Shown here: positions 1 through 7,879 of the stretch, piece by piece | Position numbering within the stretch: the first letter of the stretch is position 1 | Layout of the letters: every line of letters begins with the position of its first letter | Source: Streptomyces sp. NRRL S-337 | Lineage (GTDB): Bacteria > Actinomycetota > Actinomycetes > Streptomycetales > Streptomycetaceae | Direction: 5' to 3' | Length of the DNA stretch: 64,000 nucleotides | NCBI RefSeq assembly: GCF_000720175.1 | Contig: NZ_JOIX01000001.1 | Location: 372,001-436,000 of the forward strand | Position numbers and translations under genes: made by a program | The notes under the pieces: generated by a model | Seen by the model: only the letters and a program-made list of their open reading frames with translations | The model's database searches: none | Told to the model about the DNA's origin: nothing

Positions 1-86
1 TTTACCGGGCATGGTCGGCCGCCCCGGACATGGGCCGAACGCACTGCTCGCAGGCGTGACTACGGCCACGAGGGGGTCCCGGCTGA

Positions 87-689
87 TCAGTCGTGGCGGG
101 AGGTGGCCGGGTCGGAGGACACCACTCTGGTGGCGAAGCCTGCCAGTTGGTCACGCAGCCGCTCGCGCGGCGTGCCCTCCTGGTCGGCCAGGCGCTCCAC
201 GAGGTCGGCACGGGTGGCGGCGAGCAGGGCGTGCGCGGTGAACGCGGCGTCGTCCAGGCCCGGGATCTGCTCCAGCATGGAGCGCAGCAGGCCGTGCCAC
301 CGTTCGTAGTGCTCCGCCTGGTAGAGGCTGTTGCTCCCGCTCTCCTCCAGGGCCAGCGCGAGGCGCCGGTTGTCGAGCTTGAAGCACAGGATGGCGTCGA
401 GCAGGGCGGGTACGCGTTCCTGCGGTGAGGTGGCGGGCCCGAGGGGTGGCGGGCCCGCCTCCGCGGCCTCCCTGACCGGTTCGAGCCGGGCCTCGTACAG
501 CGCGCGGAGCAGGCCGGCGCGGTCGCCGAAGGCGCGGAAGAGGGTTCCCTTGCCGACCCCGGCCGCCGCCGCGATGTCGGCCATCGTGAGGTCCTCAGGG
601 CGCTCGGCGCGGGCGAAGAGGGCATCGGCGGCCTCGAGGACGGCTTTCCGGTTACGGGCGGCGTCCTTGCGGGGTTTGCGCTCGGCCAC
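87..689 (-). CDS. TetR/AcrR-family transcriptional repressor
   Basis: A 200-residue TetR-type regulator. The N-terminal helix-turn-helix covers about residues 18-60 and carries the recognition-helix motif GVGKGTLFRAFGDR; the rest is an all-helical ligand/dimer domain. I take GTG at 687-689 as the start because GGAGGA lies just upstream. The frame stays open to 944, but that part overlaps the divergent gene. It faces a SnoaL-like/NmrA-like gene pair across 85 nt holding two copies of a palindrome, so it probably represses that pair and itself. The ligand cannot be told from sequence. Confidence 0.88.
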   Translation of the reverse strand: MAERKPRKDAARNRKAVLEAADALFARAERPEDLTMADIAAAAGVGKGTLFRAFGDRAGLLRALYEARLEPVREAAEAGPPPLGPATSPQERVPALLDAILCFKLDNRRLALALEESGSNSLYQAEHYERWHGLLRSMLEQIPGLDDAAFTAHALLAATRADLVERLADQEGTPRERLRDQLAGFATRVVSSDPATSRHD

Positions 690-709
690 GTGACTCCTCC
701 ATTGAAAAG

Positions 710-750
710 CGGACCCGGAGTCCGTATCGTCGAACCGGACCCAGGGTCCG
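710..750. promoter_or_regulatory. Tandem palindromic operators for the adjacent TetR regulator
   Basis: Two 15-bp palindromes lie between the divergent genes. CGGACCCAGGGTCCG at 736-750 is perfect, with 7-bp arms and one central base. CGGACCCGGAGTCCG at 710-724 has one mismatch. Their centres are 26 bp apart and both are followed by TAT. The position between tetR and its divergent neighbour is where TetR autoregulatory operators usually lie. Binding by this particular regulator is inferred. Confidence 0.65.
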
Positions 751-774
751 TATTCTATGAGACGGAGGATACCC

Positions 775-1212
775 GTGCCCCTACCCGCTTCGATCTCTCC
801 CGCGGATCTGTTCCGCCACAGCCTGCGACTCCTGCTCGACAAGGACATCCCCGGCTGGGTCGGCCTGTGGGCCGAGGACGGCGTGATGGAGTTTCCGTTC
901 GCGCCATCCGGCTGGCCCACACGGCTGGAGGGGAGGGCGGCCATCGCCGCCTACATGCGCCCCTACCCCGACCGGATCGACCTGTACGACTTCCCCGAAG
1001 TCGACCTGCGGATCCACGAAACCACTGAGCCGCGGACCATCGTGGTCGAGATGCGCGGTGTCGGCCGGCTGGTGGAGACCGACCGCCCCTTCGACATGAC
1101 GTACATCGCCGTCGTCACCGTCGAGGACCGGCGCATCACCTCCTACCGCGACTACTGGAACCCCCTCGCCGTCCTCGAACCGGGCATCGACTTCGCAGGG
1201 AGCAGCCGATGA
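775..1212 (+). CDS. SnoaL-like / NTF2-fold protein
   Basis: A 145-residue protein with the pattern of the SnoaL/ketosteroid-isomerase (NTF2-like) fold: an N-terminal helix (ADLFRHSLRLLLDKDIPGW), then WAEDGVMEFPFAP, a GRAAIAAYM helix, and a C-terminal strand ending ITSYRDYWNPL. Such proteins bind small hydrophobic molecules or act as cyclases or isomerases; no substrate can be named. GTG at 775 is preferred over ATG at 757 because GGAGGA ends 5 nt before it. The stop overlaps the next start (ATGA at 1209-1212), so the two genes are translationally coupled. Probably controlled by the divergent TetR. Confidence 0.82.
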   Translation: MPLPASISPADLFRHSLRLLLDKDIPGWVGLWAEDGVMEFPFAPSGWPTRLEGRAAIAAYMRPYPDRIDLYDFPEVDLRIHETTEPRTIVVEMRGVGRLVETDRPFDMTYIAVVTVEDRRITSYRDYWNPLAVLEPGIDFAGSSR

Positions 1213-2075
1213 GCGCCACCGGCACCCCTCAGCTCACCGGCACCACGCTGGTCATCGGTGCCACCGGCACCACCGGCAGCCGCACCGCCGCACAGCTGAC
1301 GTCCGCCGGTCACGCGGTCAAGGCGGCCAGCCGCCGGGCCACACCGGTGCCAGGCGCCGAACCGGTCATCTTCGATTGGTACGACGCCGACACCCATCAC
1401 GCCGCCCTCGACGGCGCCGAGCGCGTCTATGTGATCCCGCCCGTGGGCGAGCCCGACCCCGCGGCCGTCGTCCTGCCCTTCCTGCGCCGGGCCGGCGCCG
1501 CCGGCGTACGGCGCGCGGTGCTCCTGAGCGCCTCCTCCATCCCGAAAGGCGGGCCGGCCGTGGGCCTGGTGCACCAGGCACTGCCGGGCATCTTCGACGA
1601 GTGGGCGGTGCTGCGGCCGTCCTGGTTCATGCAGAACTTCACCGGCAGCCACATGCATGCCCTCAGTATCCGGGCCGACGGCACCATCTGGACTGCCACC
1701 GGGAGCGGCCGGGTCGGCTTCGTCGACGCCGACGACATAGCCGCCGTCGCCGTCCGCGCCCTGACCGACGAGCACACCCCCAACGACGATCTCCTCCTCA
1801 CCGGGCCCGAGGCGCTGAGCTACGACGACATCGCCACGGTCGTCACCGAGGTCACCGGCCGGCCAGTGGTCCACCGTCCGCTGTCCTACGAGGAGATGTG
1901 CGACCGGCTCGCCGAGCTGATGCCCAAGGAGTTCGCCGTGCTGCTGGCCGGCATGGACCGGGCGATCGCCGAGGGCACGGAGGACCGGGTCACCGACTCC
2001 ATCCGGCGCGTCACGGGGCGGCCCGCGCGCACCTTTCGCGACGTCGCGGAAAGGGAGCTGCGATCAAGCAGTTGA
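1209..2075 (+). CDS. NmrA-like NAD(P)-binding oxidoreductase
   Basis: A 288-residue atypical short-chain dehydrogenase. The N-terminal Rossmann motif is GATGTTGSRTA (about residues 18-28). It lacks a clear YxxxK catalytic pair, as is usual for NmrA-like/NAD(P)H-azoreductase-type proteins that act as redox sensors or reductases. LRPSWFMQNF near residue 137 is a family hallmark. It overlaps the upstream SnoaL-like gene by 4 nt, so the two proteins are made together. It is one of three NmrA-like genes in the window, each next to a regulator. The substrate is unknown. Confidence 0.85.
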   Translation: MSATGTPQLTGTTLVIGATGTTGSRTAAQLTSAGHAVKAASRRATPVPGAEPVIFDWYDADTHHAALDGAERVYVIPPVGEPDPAAVVLPFLRRAGAAGVRRAVLLSASSIPKGGPAVGLVHQALPGIFDEWAVLRPSWFMQNFTGSHMHALSIRADGTIWTATGSGRVGFVDADDIAAVAVRALTDEHTPNDDLLLTGPEALSYDDIATVVTEVTGRPVVHRPLSYEEMCDRLAELMPKEFAVLLAGMDRAIAEGTEDRVTDSIRRVTGRPARTFRDVAERELRSSS

Positions 2076-2168
2076 TGTTCCACGACGTGTCCTGGGGCGA
2101 TGGTTGGGGCGCGCCGAGCAGACGATCCCGGAACCGTCCCGCTGTCGGAAGAGACACCATGGGAATCG

Positions 2169-2456
2169 ATGTGGTGCCTTGATGGGCTTCGTTCACTTCA
2201 AGCGACAGCGACTGTCGATGACTGGCGCTGCCCGAACTCCGGTGCTCAGCTCTTCGGACAGGCTCGGGTGCTGTCCGAAGACGACCCTGATTTTGGGCAC
2301 TACTGGCCGGCTTTCCGCTGGCAGTCCGACCACGTCGAGCGGTCGCGTTCTCTCGACGAACCGCCGTCGGGACCACTCGTCGTGATCGAGGCGGAACGGA
2401 TCGTCTATACCGAGCACTGGCTGCGGCGCGAGGGCTTCGCGCCACGTCAGTTCTGA
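2169..2456 (+). CDS. Small hypothetical protein (uncertain)
   Basis: A possible 95-residue protein beginning MWCLDGLRSL and ending REGFAPRQF. The composition is protein-like, with mixed charged and aromatic residues, but third-position GC is only moderate for this genome. I see no convincing ribosome binding site, and the frame is open back to 2100. I do not recognise the family. It follows the NmrA-like gene by about 90 nt. It may be a real small gene, a remnant, or chance. Confidence 0.3.
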   Translation: MWCLDGLRSLQATATVDDWRCPNSGAQLFGQARVLSEDDPDFGHYWPAFRWQSDHVERSRSLDEPPSGPLVVIEAERIVYTEHWLRREGFAPRQF

Positions 2457-2651
2457 ACCAGATCGGACGGGTAGTCGGGCTCCTCCGGCCAGATGCTCAG
2501 GCGTTACGTCATCGAGGCCGGGGCGGTAGATGTCCACCCCCCCCCACGTCCGGCGGCCACACCCACGTCAGGCGGCCACGAGCGCTCCCGTTGCCGCGGT
2601 CTCAGACCAACCGCGTGGTGTGCTCGCGGAGTGCGTCCCGGGTTTCCCCAG

Positions 2652-4343
2652 TCAGGGGCGGTTCTGGAGTGCGGTGACGGGTGTACCGCAGGCGGTGTGC
2701 GCGGTGGCCAGGGTGGTGACCACGCTCTGGGTCCACGACAGCATCGTGCGTTCGCGGATTGCCCGATCGTCGCAGGCCGGCCGGCCGAAGGCACCGCACG
2801 AGCTCTGCTGGGCGAGGAGGAAGGCGAGGGCGTCGCGGGTGACGCGGTGCTGCGCCAGCCCGGCACGGGTCCGGTCCCGGACGATGCCGGCGACGTGCCC
2901 CAGGTGGTAGTTCTTGCAGGCAACGAGCAATTCAGCGGCGGACGTTTCCGGCAAGGAAGGCGGCCCGTCGGCTCCGGCGTCGATCAGTGCGGCCGCACGC
3001 CGAGGAGCGATCAGGCCCAGACCGACGAGGCGTTGGACGTTGGACGCCGCCTGTGGCGGAACCTTGTCGAGGAGTTCGACGGCGGCGGCGGTGGAGTTGA
3101 AGAACCTGTCGAGTGACGGGCACGTGATGCCGTGCGCCCGCAGACCGAACGCGAATTCACCCACGACCTCCATCCCGTGTCCCTGCCACACGTCCGCTTC
3201 CGCGTCCGCGAGACGTTCGGAGAAATCGAGGAGCAGGGGACGAGCGAGCTCGGGTTCGCCAAGAGCCTCGGCCGCATGCGCGACAGCCGCTGCGGCCGGC
3301 AGACATCCGGATGGGTCGTGGCGCCGACCGGTGTCCGCCAGCCACACCACTGCCCGCCGCAGCGGCTGCTCCACGCTGAGGCGGGGGTTCGGCGCGGACG
3401 GTCGCTGCCTGCGCAGCACCTTGGGGCTGCGGTCCAGGAGCGCGGCCAGGGCCACGACGATGGTGGTGTGGTAGCCGGTGGCCCAGTGCTGGTACGCCTC
3501 GTCGCCGTCGGCGAGTCCGGGGTGGACCACGCCAGGTGGCCCGTTGACCCGCCCCTCGGCCTCTTGTGCCGCCGCGAGGAACTCCCATGCCCGGCGGGCT
3601 TCCTCGGATTCTCGCACCCCGAGGCACAACAGGCAGCACAGAAGTTCTCCCACCAGGTCGGCATTCCCTTGGTCAAGGGTGAGAACGAGGAGTGCTTCGA
3701 GCAGTTCCACCGCCTCGCCCGGAACGAAACCCCGGGGCCAACGCGGCTCGCGCAAACCGAAATCCGTGACGTAGAAGATCGTGTGGGTGATGGCGTAGAT
3801 GTCGCGCTCGGCGAGTTTGACGACATTCGGTTTGTTGCAGAGCAAGGTGAACGGCAGGACTTCGTCCATGGCCGGCAGCGAGTGCGGCACCCCGCACAAC
3901 TCCAGGGTGTGCAGCAGATCGAGCTGCCGGTACGGGATCCGCTCGAAGACCGTCGCGTATCCTCCGGCAGCTGCCTGAGTGAGGAGTCGCCGGAACTCCG
4001 GGTCGTCGCGTCCGCAGAGCCGCAGTGCCGCATAGGTCCCCGCGTACAGCAAAAGGGCAGCTTCGTCCCGGGCGATCAGCTCCCGATAGGAGGGACGGGC
4101 CGCGATCTCCTCGACCTGATCCAGGAGGGCCGTGTAGTGACCGTCCAATGGTTCGGGGTCGAGGCGCGCCCGGAGCCCCACAAGGAACGCGGTCTCGATA
4201 AGGGCTTTGCGGGCGAAGAGAACCCGGTCGGTGGCGGCTTCGGCCGGATCGATGAGCCCCCGGCGCGCAGCGAGCCAGGCGACAGCCCGGGTCTCCACCG
4301 CGCGCCTTTGTGACGAGCCGTCACCGGGGTGCGTCGTGTCCAT
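2652..4343 (-). CDS. Large helical (alpha/alpha-toroid-like) protein of unknown function, possibly DUF6895
   Basis: A 563-residue, strongly helical soluble protein. Several stretches (AVAWLAARRGLIDP; FLLAQQSSCGAFG; RAVVWLADTGRRHDPSGCLP) resemble the short L-x-x-Q-x-x-x-GxFG repeats of alpha/alpha-toroid proteins such as prenyltransferases and terpene cyclases, but I see no DxDD or zinc triad. From memory it resembles proteins annotated DUF6895 in Streptomyces; I could not check this. ATG at 4341-4343 begins MDTTHPGDGSSQ and follows GGGAGG at good spacing; the frame continues upstream into the small protein's region. It lies 34 nt behind the 70-residue gene at 4378-4590 and is probably its operon partner. 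Confidence 0.75.
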   Translation of the reverse strand: MDTTHPGDGSSQRRAVETRAVAWLAARRGLIDPAEAATDRVLFARKALIETAFLVGLRARLDPEPLDGHYTALLDQVEEIAARPSYRELIARDEAALLLYAGTYAALRLCGRDDPEFRRLLTQAAAGGYATVFERIPYRQLDLLHTLELCGVPHSLPAMDEVLPFTLLCNKPNVVKLAERDIYAITHTIFYVTDFGLREPRWPRGFVPGEAVELLEALLVLTLDQGNADLVGELLCCLLCLGVRESEEARRAWEFLAAAQEAEGRVNGPPGVVHPGLADGDEAYQHWATGYHTTIVVALAALLDRSPKVLRRQRPSAPNPRLSVEQPLRRAVVWLADTGRRHDPSGCLPAAAAVAHAAEALGEPELARPLLLDFSERLADAEADVWQGHGMEVVGEFAFGLRAHGITCPSLDRFFNSTAAAVELLDKVPPQAASNVQRLVGLGLIAPRRAAALIDAGADGPPSLPETSAAELLVACKNYHLGHVAGIVRDRTRAGLAQHRVTRDALAFLLAQQSSCGAFGRPACDDRAIRERTMLSWTQSVVTTLATAHTACGTPVTALQNRP

Positions 4344-4377
4344 CGGATGCCTCCCGGCGGTCGGCGTGGTCAATGGC

Positions 4378-4590
4378 TCAGTTGCCCGCAGCGCCGTCGT
4401 CGCACTCCGCGACCTGGTTGGCGACCACAAGGACATATCGCTCCCAGGCGAGTACGTAGCCGGCCACGTCGTCGAGTTGGCTGACCTGGTCGACGACCTG
4501 CTCCAGCGGAATGCGGAGGTCGACAAGTCCGCTCGTCCGCAGGAAATCTAACGCCTTACGGGCATCGACCGGAGGGGGAGGACAGGACAT
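4378..4590 (-). CDS. Small 70-residue protein upstream of the helical protein
   Basis: A short gene with a good ribosome binding site (AAGGAG, 6 nt before ATG at 4588-4590). The protein starts MSCPPPPVDARKALDFL, has a middle rich in Leu, Val and Gln, and ends VAECDDGAAGN, so it has one Cys at each end. It lacks a signal peptide or membrane helix. The first half is amphipathic and helical. It lies 34 nt upstream of the 563-residue gene and is presumably cotranscribed. It could be a partner subunit or a peptide substrate of that protein. No family recognised. Confidence 0.65.
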   Translation of the reverse strand: MSCPPPPVDARKALDFLRTSGLVDLRIPLEQVVDQVSQLDDVAGYVLAWERYVLVVANQVAECDDGAAGN

Positions 4591-4882
4591 GGGTTACTCC
4601 TTCGGAGTGGTTCGGATGGATATATCGAGTGTCGCGTTTGCGTGAGGGACTTGTCACGACTTTCGGCTGTCCCGGAAAAGGGACGATTCGATAGGTCCAG
4701 GTAAGCCACGTGTAACCCACGGAGAAATCACCCGGTTGGCTCAACGTTTCCGAAGGGTTACCGGCCAGTCGGTGTTTTCAGCGGATCTGAGGCCGGTCCA
4801 ACTGCCAAGTGCGACATGGGAATCCGACCGTGTGGTCGTCCGAGCCGAGCCCCTTTGACCGGCTGTCGCAGGCCGGAATTGC

Positions 4883-6475
4883 CTATGCCCCCTCCGCCTT
4901 CTCCCACAACGTAGCGATCAGCTCCAGCGTGGGATTGCCCGCCCCGCTGCCGATGAAGCCCTGGCCGTACGGCACGCCGGCCTTGGTGATGGTCAGTTTG
5001 GCCACTCTGTCGTCCGTGGTGATCAGGCACCAGATCGTCCCGGCGGCGAGGTCCTTGGACAAGACGGGCAGGGGGACGGCGCGCTCGTTGGCCGCGGCCC
5101 GGCAGGCAGTTGCCGTGGAGGTGCCGGAGTCAGCTTGGCCCAGTCGAATCACCGTGGACGCGTCGTTGAGCTTGATGCCGCCTGCGGTACTGCTGCCCTC
5201 GCCGAGACAACCGCCGTAGATCAGGTCGACGTTGCCGTTCGCACCGCTGTAGAGGTCTCCCTTCGCCACCGTGGCGTTGTCCAGATCGAGGAGCTGATCG
5301 CTGCCGAGGCCGCACGACGGGCCCGGGATCACCAGGCGCTTGTTGCGGTACACCGCCTTCGGCTCGGACGGTGTGCGGTGGGACGGCTGGGTGCTGGGCG
5401 ACGCCGCGATCGGCGTTTTGCCGCCCTGGGGGGACGGCGCCTTGCTGTGCTGGTTGGTCGGAGTGCCTTGAGGCCCCGCCTTGCCTCCGCCCCCGCGGTC
5501 ATCGTCCCCGAAGGTGCCCGGCAGCCACTTGACCAGCGACACCGCCAGGAGCACCGTCGCCGCACCGGTCAGGGCGGCCGCGACCACCGCGCCGCGGCGG
5601 CGGGGGCGTACGGGAGCGGGCGCCGGCGGGCCGAGGCGGAAGACCCCCGCTTCCGGGTCGTGCCACGGGGGAGGGGGCGGTGGCGGCGCCGACGGCCGGG
5701 GAGGGGTCGCGGGCCGCGGCGCCCCCGCCGCCCGCTCCGACCACCCCCGTACCAGCGCCAGCGACCCCGCGTTCCCCGCCGCCCGACGCTGCGGCCGCGG
5801 CAGCCCGCGGCCGTGCAGTTCGCGGTCGACATGGGCGTGGATCTCGTCGAGGGTCATCGGGGCCGGACGGGCCAGGGCGGTCAGCAGGGACCCGGTGAAC
5901 GCGGTGTGGGCGGCGCCCTGGGGGGCGTGGGCCGGAGTCGTCTTCGTGGACGCGGTCAGCAGATACGTACCGGCCATCTCGAGCTGCCCGAGGGCCAGTC
6001 CGGCCGGCGAGGACATCGCGGAGATCGCCCGCCCGGAGAAGCAGCAGTCCACCAGGAGCACCCGGTAGGCGGCGCGCGCGTCGCTCACATTGCGTTTGAC
6101 CAGCTCGATCGGCACGGCGGAGAAGCCGGCCTGGTCGATGTCGGTGTGCCGCAGGCCCAGGTGCAGCAGCCCGTCGTCGTCCAGTACCCCGTGCCCGGCG
6201 TAGTAGACCAGCAGGAGGTCGTCCGCCTCCCGTACCGCCCAGCTCAGCGCCGCACCGACAGTGGCCTGGTCCGCGGGGTCGGACACCACGCGGCAGTGTT
6301 CGGGGGCCAGCAGGCCGTGCGCGGGGTGCGTCAGCGCGGCCTGGAGCGCCCGGAGGTTCGCCTCCACGGCGGGCATGTCGGGAAGTTCGGCGCTGCTGAA
6401 GCGGCTGGTTCCGATGAGCACGGCCCGGCTGGCGGGGCCGTGCGGAAGTCTCGGACCGGCCGTGTGCCCGCTCAT
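4883..6475 (-). CDS. Caspase-like (peptidase C14) membrane protein, EACC1-associated type
   Basis: A 530-residue protein with an N-terminal caspase domain (about residues 15-245). The catalytic His is in YYAGHG (H95) and the nucleophile Cys in DCCFSG (C145). A Pro-rich linker leads to one membrane helix (about 295-315, GAVVAAALTGAATVLLAVSL), then a low-complexity linker and a compact Cys-containing C-terminal domain (about 380-530) predicted to lie outside the cell. The start overlaps the EACC1-type gene by 4 nt (ATGA). Bacterial caspase-EACC1 pairs have been proposed, by genomic analysis of NTP-dependent conflict systems, to act as effectors in self/non-self responses. The function of this pair is inferred. 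Confidence 0.85.
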   Translation of the reverse strand: MSGHTAGPRLPHGPASRAVLIGTSRFSSAELPDMPAVEANLRALQAALTHPAHGLLAPEHCRVVSDPADQATVGAALSWAVREADDLLLVYYAGHGVLDDDGLLHLGLRHTDIDQAGFSAVPIELVKRNVSDARAAYRVLLVDCCFSGRAISAMSSPAGLALGQLEMAGTYLLTASTKTTPAHAPQGAAHTAFTGSLLTALARPAPMTLDEIHAHVDRELHGRGLPRPQRRAAGNAGSLALVRGWSERAAGAPRPATPPRPSAPPPPPPPWHDPEAGVFRLGPPAPAPVRPRRRGAVVAAALTGAATVLLAVSLVKWLPGTFGDDDRGGGGKAGPQGTPTNQHSKAPSPQGGKTPIAASPSTQPSHRTPSEPKAVYRNKRLVIPGPSCGLGSDQLLDLDNATVAKGDLYSGANGNVDLIYGGCLGEGSSTAGGIKLNDASTVIRLGQADSGTSTATACRAAANERAVPLPVLSKDLAAGTIWCLITTDDRVAKLTITKAGVPYGQGFIGSGAGNPTLELIATLWEKAEGA

Positions 6476-6888
6476 TCTCCCCGCCCCGCGGGGTGCGCGC
6501 CGTATCCCTGTTCGCCAGGATGCGCTTCGGGCCGTTCGGCGAGCGAACGGAACACCTCCTGCGCCTCGCGGATCACCGCCCGTTCGTCGGTGGCGCGTTT
6601 GACGTCGAGGGTGACCTTACGGCCGTCGTCCGCCTCCAGCGTGACGGCGATGTCGCTGCGACGGCTGGTGAGCCAGGCACACAGCGGGGCGATCAGCCCG
6701 ACGATGCCCCCCGAGCCCAGGATGATGGTCAGTGCGTCCGCGCTGCCGCCCATGTGGCCGGGCGAGGGCGGAGTGTGCCGCCGGCGCACCCGGCCGCGCA
6801 GCCCGTTGTCGGCCGACAGCCACTGGTGCAGCGCCCGTAAGCACGCCTCGGCGTCCGGCGCTTGGACGGTCAGTGTCAGTTCCCCCAT
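6472..6888 (-). CDS. EACC1-type (effector-associated constant component 1) small membrane protein
   Basis: A 138-residue protein beginning MGELTLTVQAPDAEACLRAL, with beta-rich segments on both sides of a hydrophobic Gly-rich helix (ALTIILGSGGIVGLIAPLCAWL, about residues 52-73) and then DIAVTLEADDGRKVTLDV. This strand / Gly-rich membrane helix / strand pattern matches the EACC1 family, which occurs next to effector domains such as caspases, trypsins and TIR domains. ATG at 6886-6888 follows GGGGAG by 8 nt, better than the ATG at 6912. It overlaps the caspase gene by 4 nt, so both are made together. It probably recruits or restrains the caspase. Confidence 0.85.
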   Translation of the reverse strand: MGELTLTVQAPDAEACLRALHQWLSADNGLRGRVRRRHTPPSPGHMGGSADALTIILGSGGIVGLIAPLCAWLTSRRSDIAVTLEADDGRKVTLDVKRATDERAVIREAQEVFRSLAERPEAHPGEQGYGAHPAGRGE

Positions 6889-7207
6889 GGCGGCATCTCC
6901 CCACAGCCCCATCCGTCTCCCGCACAGCGGTGGCCACGGCAGGTGGCCGTTGCCATCCTGGCACGATCAGGGGGCGCCGATGTCCCGTTTCCCCGTCACG
7001 GCCGGCGCTCGCGGCCGGTCCCTCTCCCCGCCCCGGACCTCCGCCTCGCCGCCCAGCACGGGCACCGTGAACCCGCATCACGGAGCCTTGCTCAAGCCGC
7101 GCGGCTGGGGGCCCAGTGGTCCGCGAGGGCCCGACGAGCAGCAGTCCCGGCAGGGGCGGTCAAGGGCGCCGGTCAGTCGCGATCACGCGTGTGGTAGCAC
7201 TGCGTAC
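6889..7207. other. Divergent intergenic region, nothing recognised
   Basis: About 320 nt between the minus-strand EACC1-caspase pair and the plus-strand tetR gene. It must hold both promoters, but I see no convincing -35/-10 pair, palindrome or RNA structure. Confidence 0.4.
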
Positions 7208-7804
7208 ATGAAGGGCAAGTCCACTGAACGCGCTGGTTATCACCATGGCGACCTCCCCGCCGCGCTCACCGCCGCGGCCATCGAGCTCCTGGACGAGCGC
7301 GGGACGGAGCATGTGACCGTACGGGAAGTCGCGCGCCGGGCAGGGGTGTCGCCAGGAGCGCCGTTCCGGCATTTCGCGGACCGTCAGGCGCTGCTGACCG
7401 CGGTCGCCGACCGCATCCTGGCCGACTTCGAGAAGTGGCAGCTCGGAATGGTCGCAGACGTCGAGGGTTCCGGGATGCGCGCATTCGGCCTGGGTTTCGT
7501 CCGTTACGCGATCCGCTACCCGCGCCGCTTCGAGCTGCTCAAGACCAGGGTGTTCGGCGCCAGTCGGCCCGCCGAACTGCAGCAGCGACTGTCCGACATC
7601 GAGCGGGCTCTCGCCGACATCATCGTCGCCGACCAGGAGGCCGGTGTGTTGCGTCCCGGCGACCCCGCGCTGGTGGGTCTCGCGGGTCAGGCGATCGTCT
7701 ACGGCCTGTCCCAGATGATCGTTGACGGGTATCTGCCGCCGGATCGGGCGGAGCAGCTGGCCGTGCAGGTTCTGGACATGTTGGGCTTCGGCATCGCCAA
7801 CTGA
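7208..7804 (+). CDS. TetR/AcrR-family transcriptional regulator
   Basis: A 198-residue TetR-type regulator. The HTH lies at about residues 12-55 (TVREVARRAGVSPGAPFRHF is the recognition part), followed by a long helical effector domain. ATG at 7208 begins MKGKSTERAGYHHGDLP, a typical TetR N-terminus. I see no clear Shine-Dalgarno before it, so the transcript may be leaderless. The gene after it, an SRPBCC-domain protein, has a perfect 25-bp palindrome over its -10 region, which is the likely binding site for this regulator. Confidence 0.87.
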   Translation: MKGKSTERAGYHHGDLPAALTAAAIELLDERGTEHVTVREVARRAGVSPGAPFRHFADRQALLTAVADRILADFEKWQLGMVADVEGSGMRAFGLGFVRYAIRYPRRFELLKTRVFGASRPAELQQRLSDIERALADIIVADQEAGVLRPGDPALVGLAGQAIVYGLSQMIVDGYLPPDRAEQLAVQVLDMLGFGIAN

Positions 7805-7821
7805 CCAGCTTGCGCAGGGCC

Positions 7822-7865
7822 TTGACCGCCCTTCCACGCGCTGATGTAATCAATGATTACATCAG
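7822..7865 (+). promoter_or_regulatory. Promoter with overlapping perfect 25-bp palindromic operator
   Basis: A good -35 (TTGACC, 7822-7827) and a 17-nt spacer lead to a -10-like TGTAAT (7845-7850). The -10 lies inside a perfect inverted repeat at 7841-7865: arms CTGATGTAATCA and TGATTACATCAG around a single A. A bound repressor would block RNA polymerase. AGGAGG for the SRPBCC gene follows at about 7868-7873. The adjacent TetR protein is the obvious candidate ligand; that assignment is inferred. Confidence 0.75.
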
Positions 7866-7879
7866 TCGAGGAGGCTCCG

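Noticed and set aside
4591..4882. Possible RNA element or clear promoter upstream of the 70-residue protein gene
   Set aside because: TATATC is present on the minus strand near 4620, but no matching -35 or stable structure was found.
5135..7207. Long plus-strand frame running from the caspase region into the tetR gene
   Set aside because: Only the part from ATG 7208 looks like a protein. The upstream part is antisense to the caspase and EACC1 genes.
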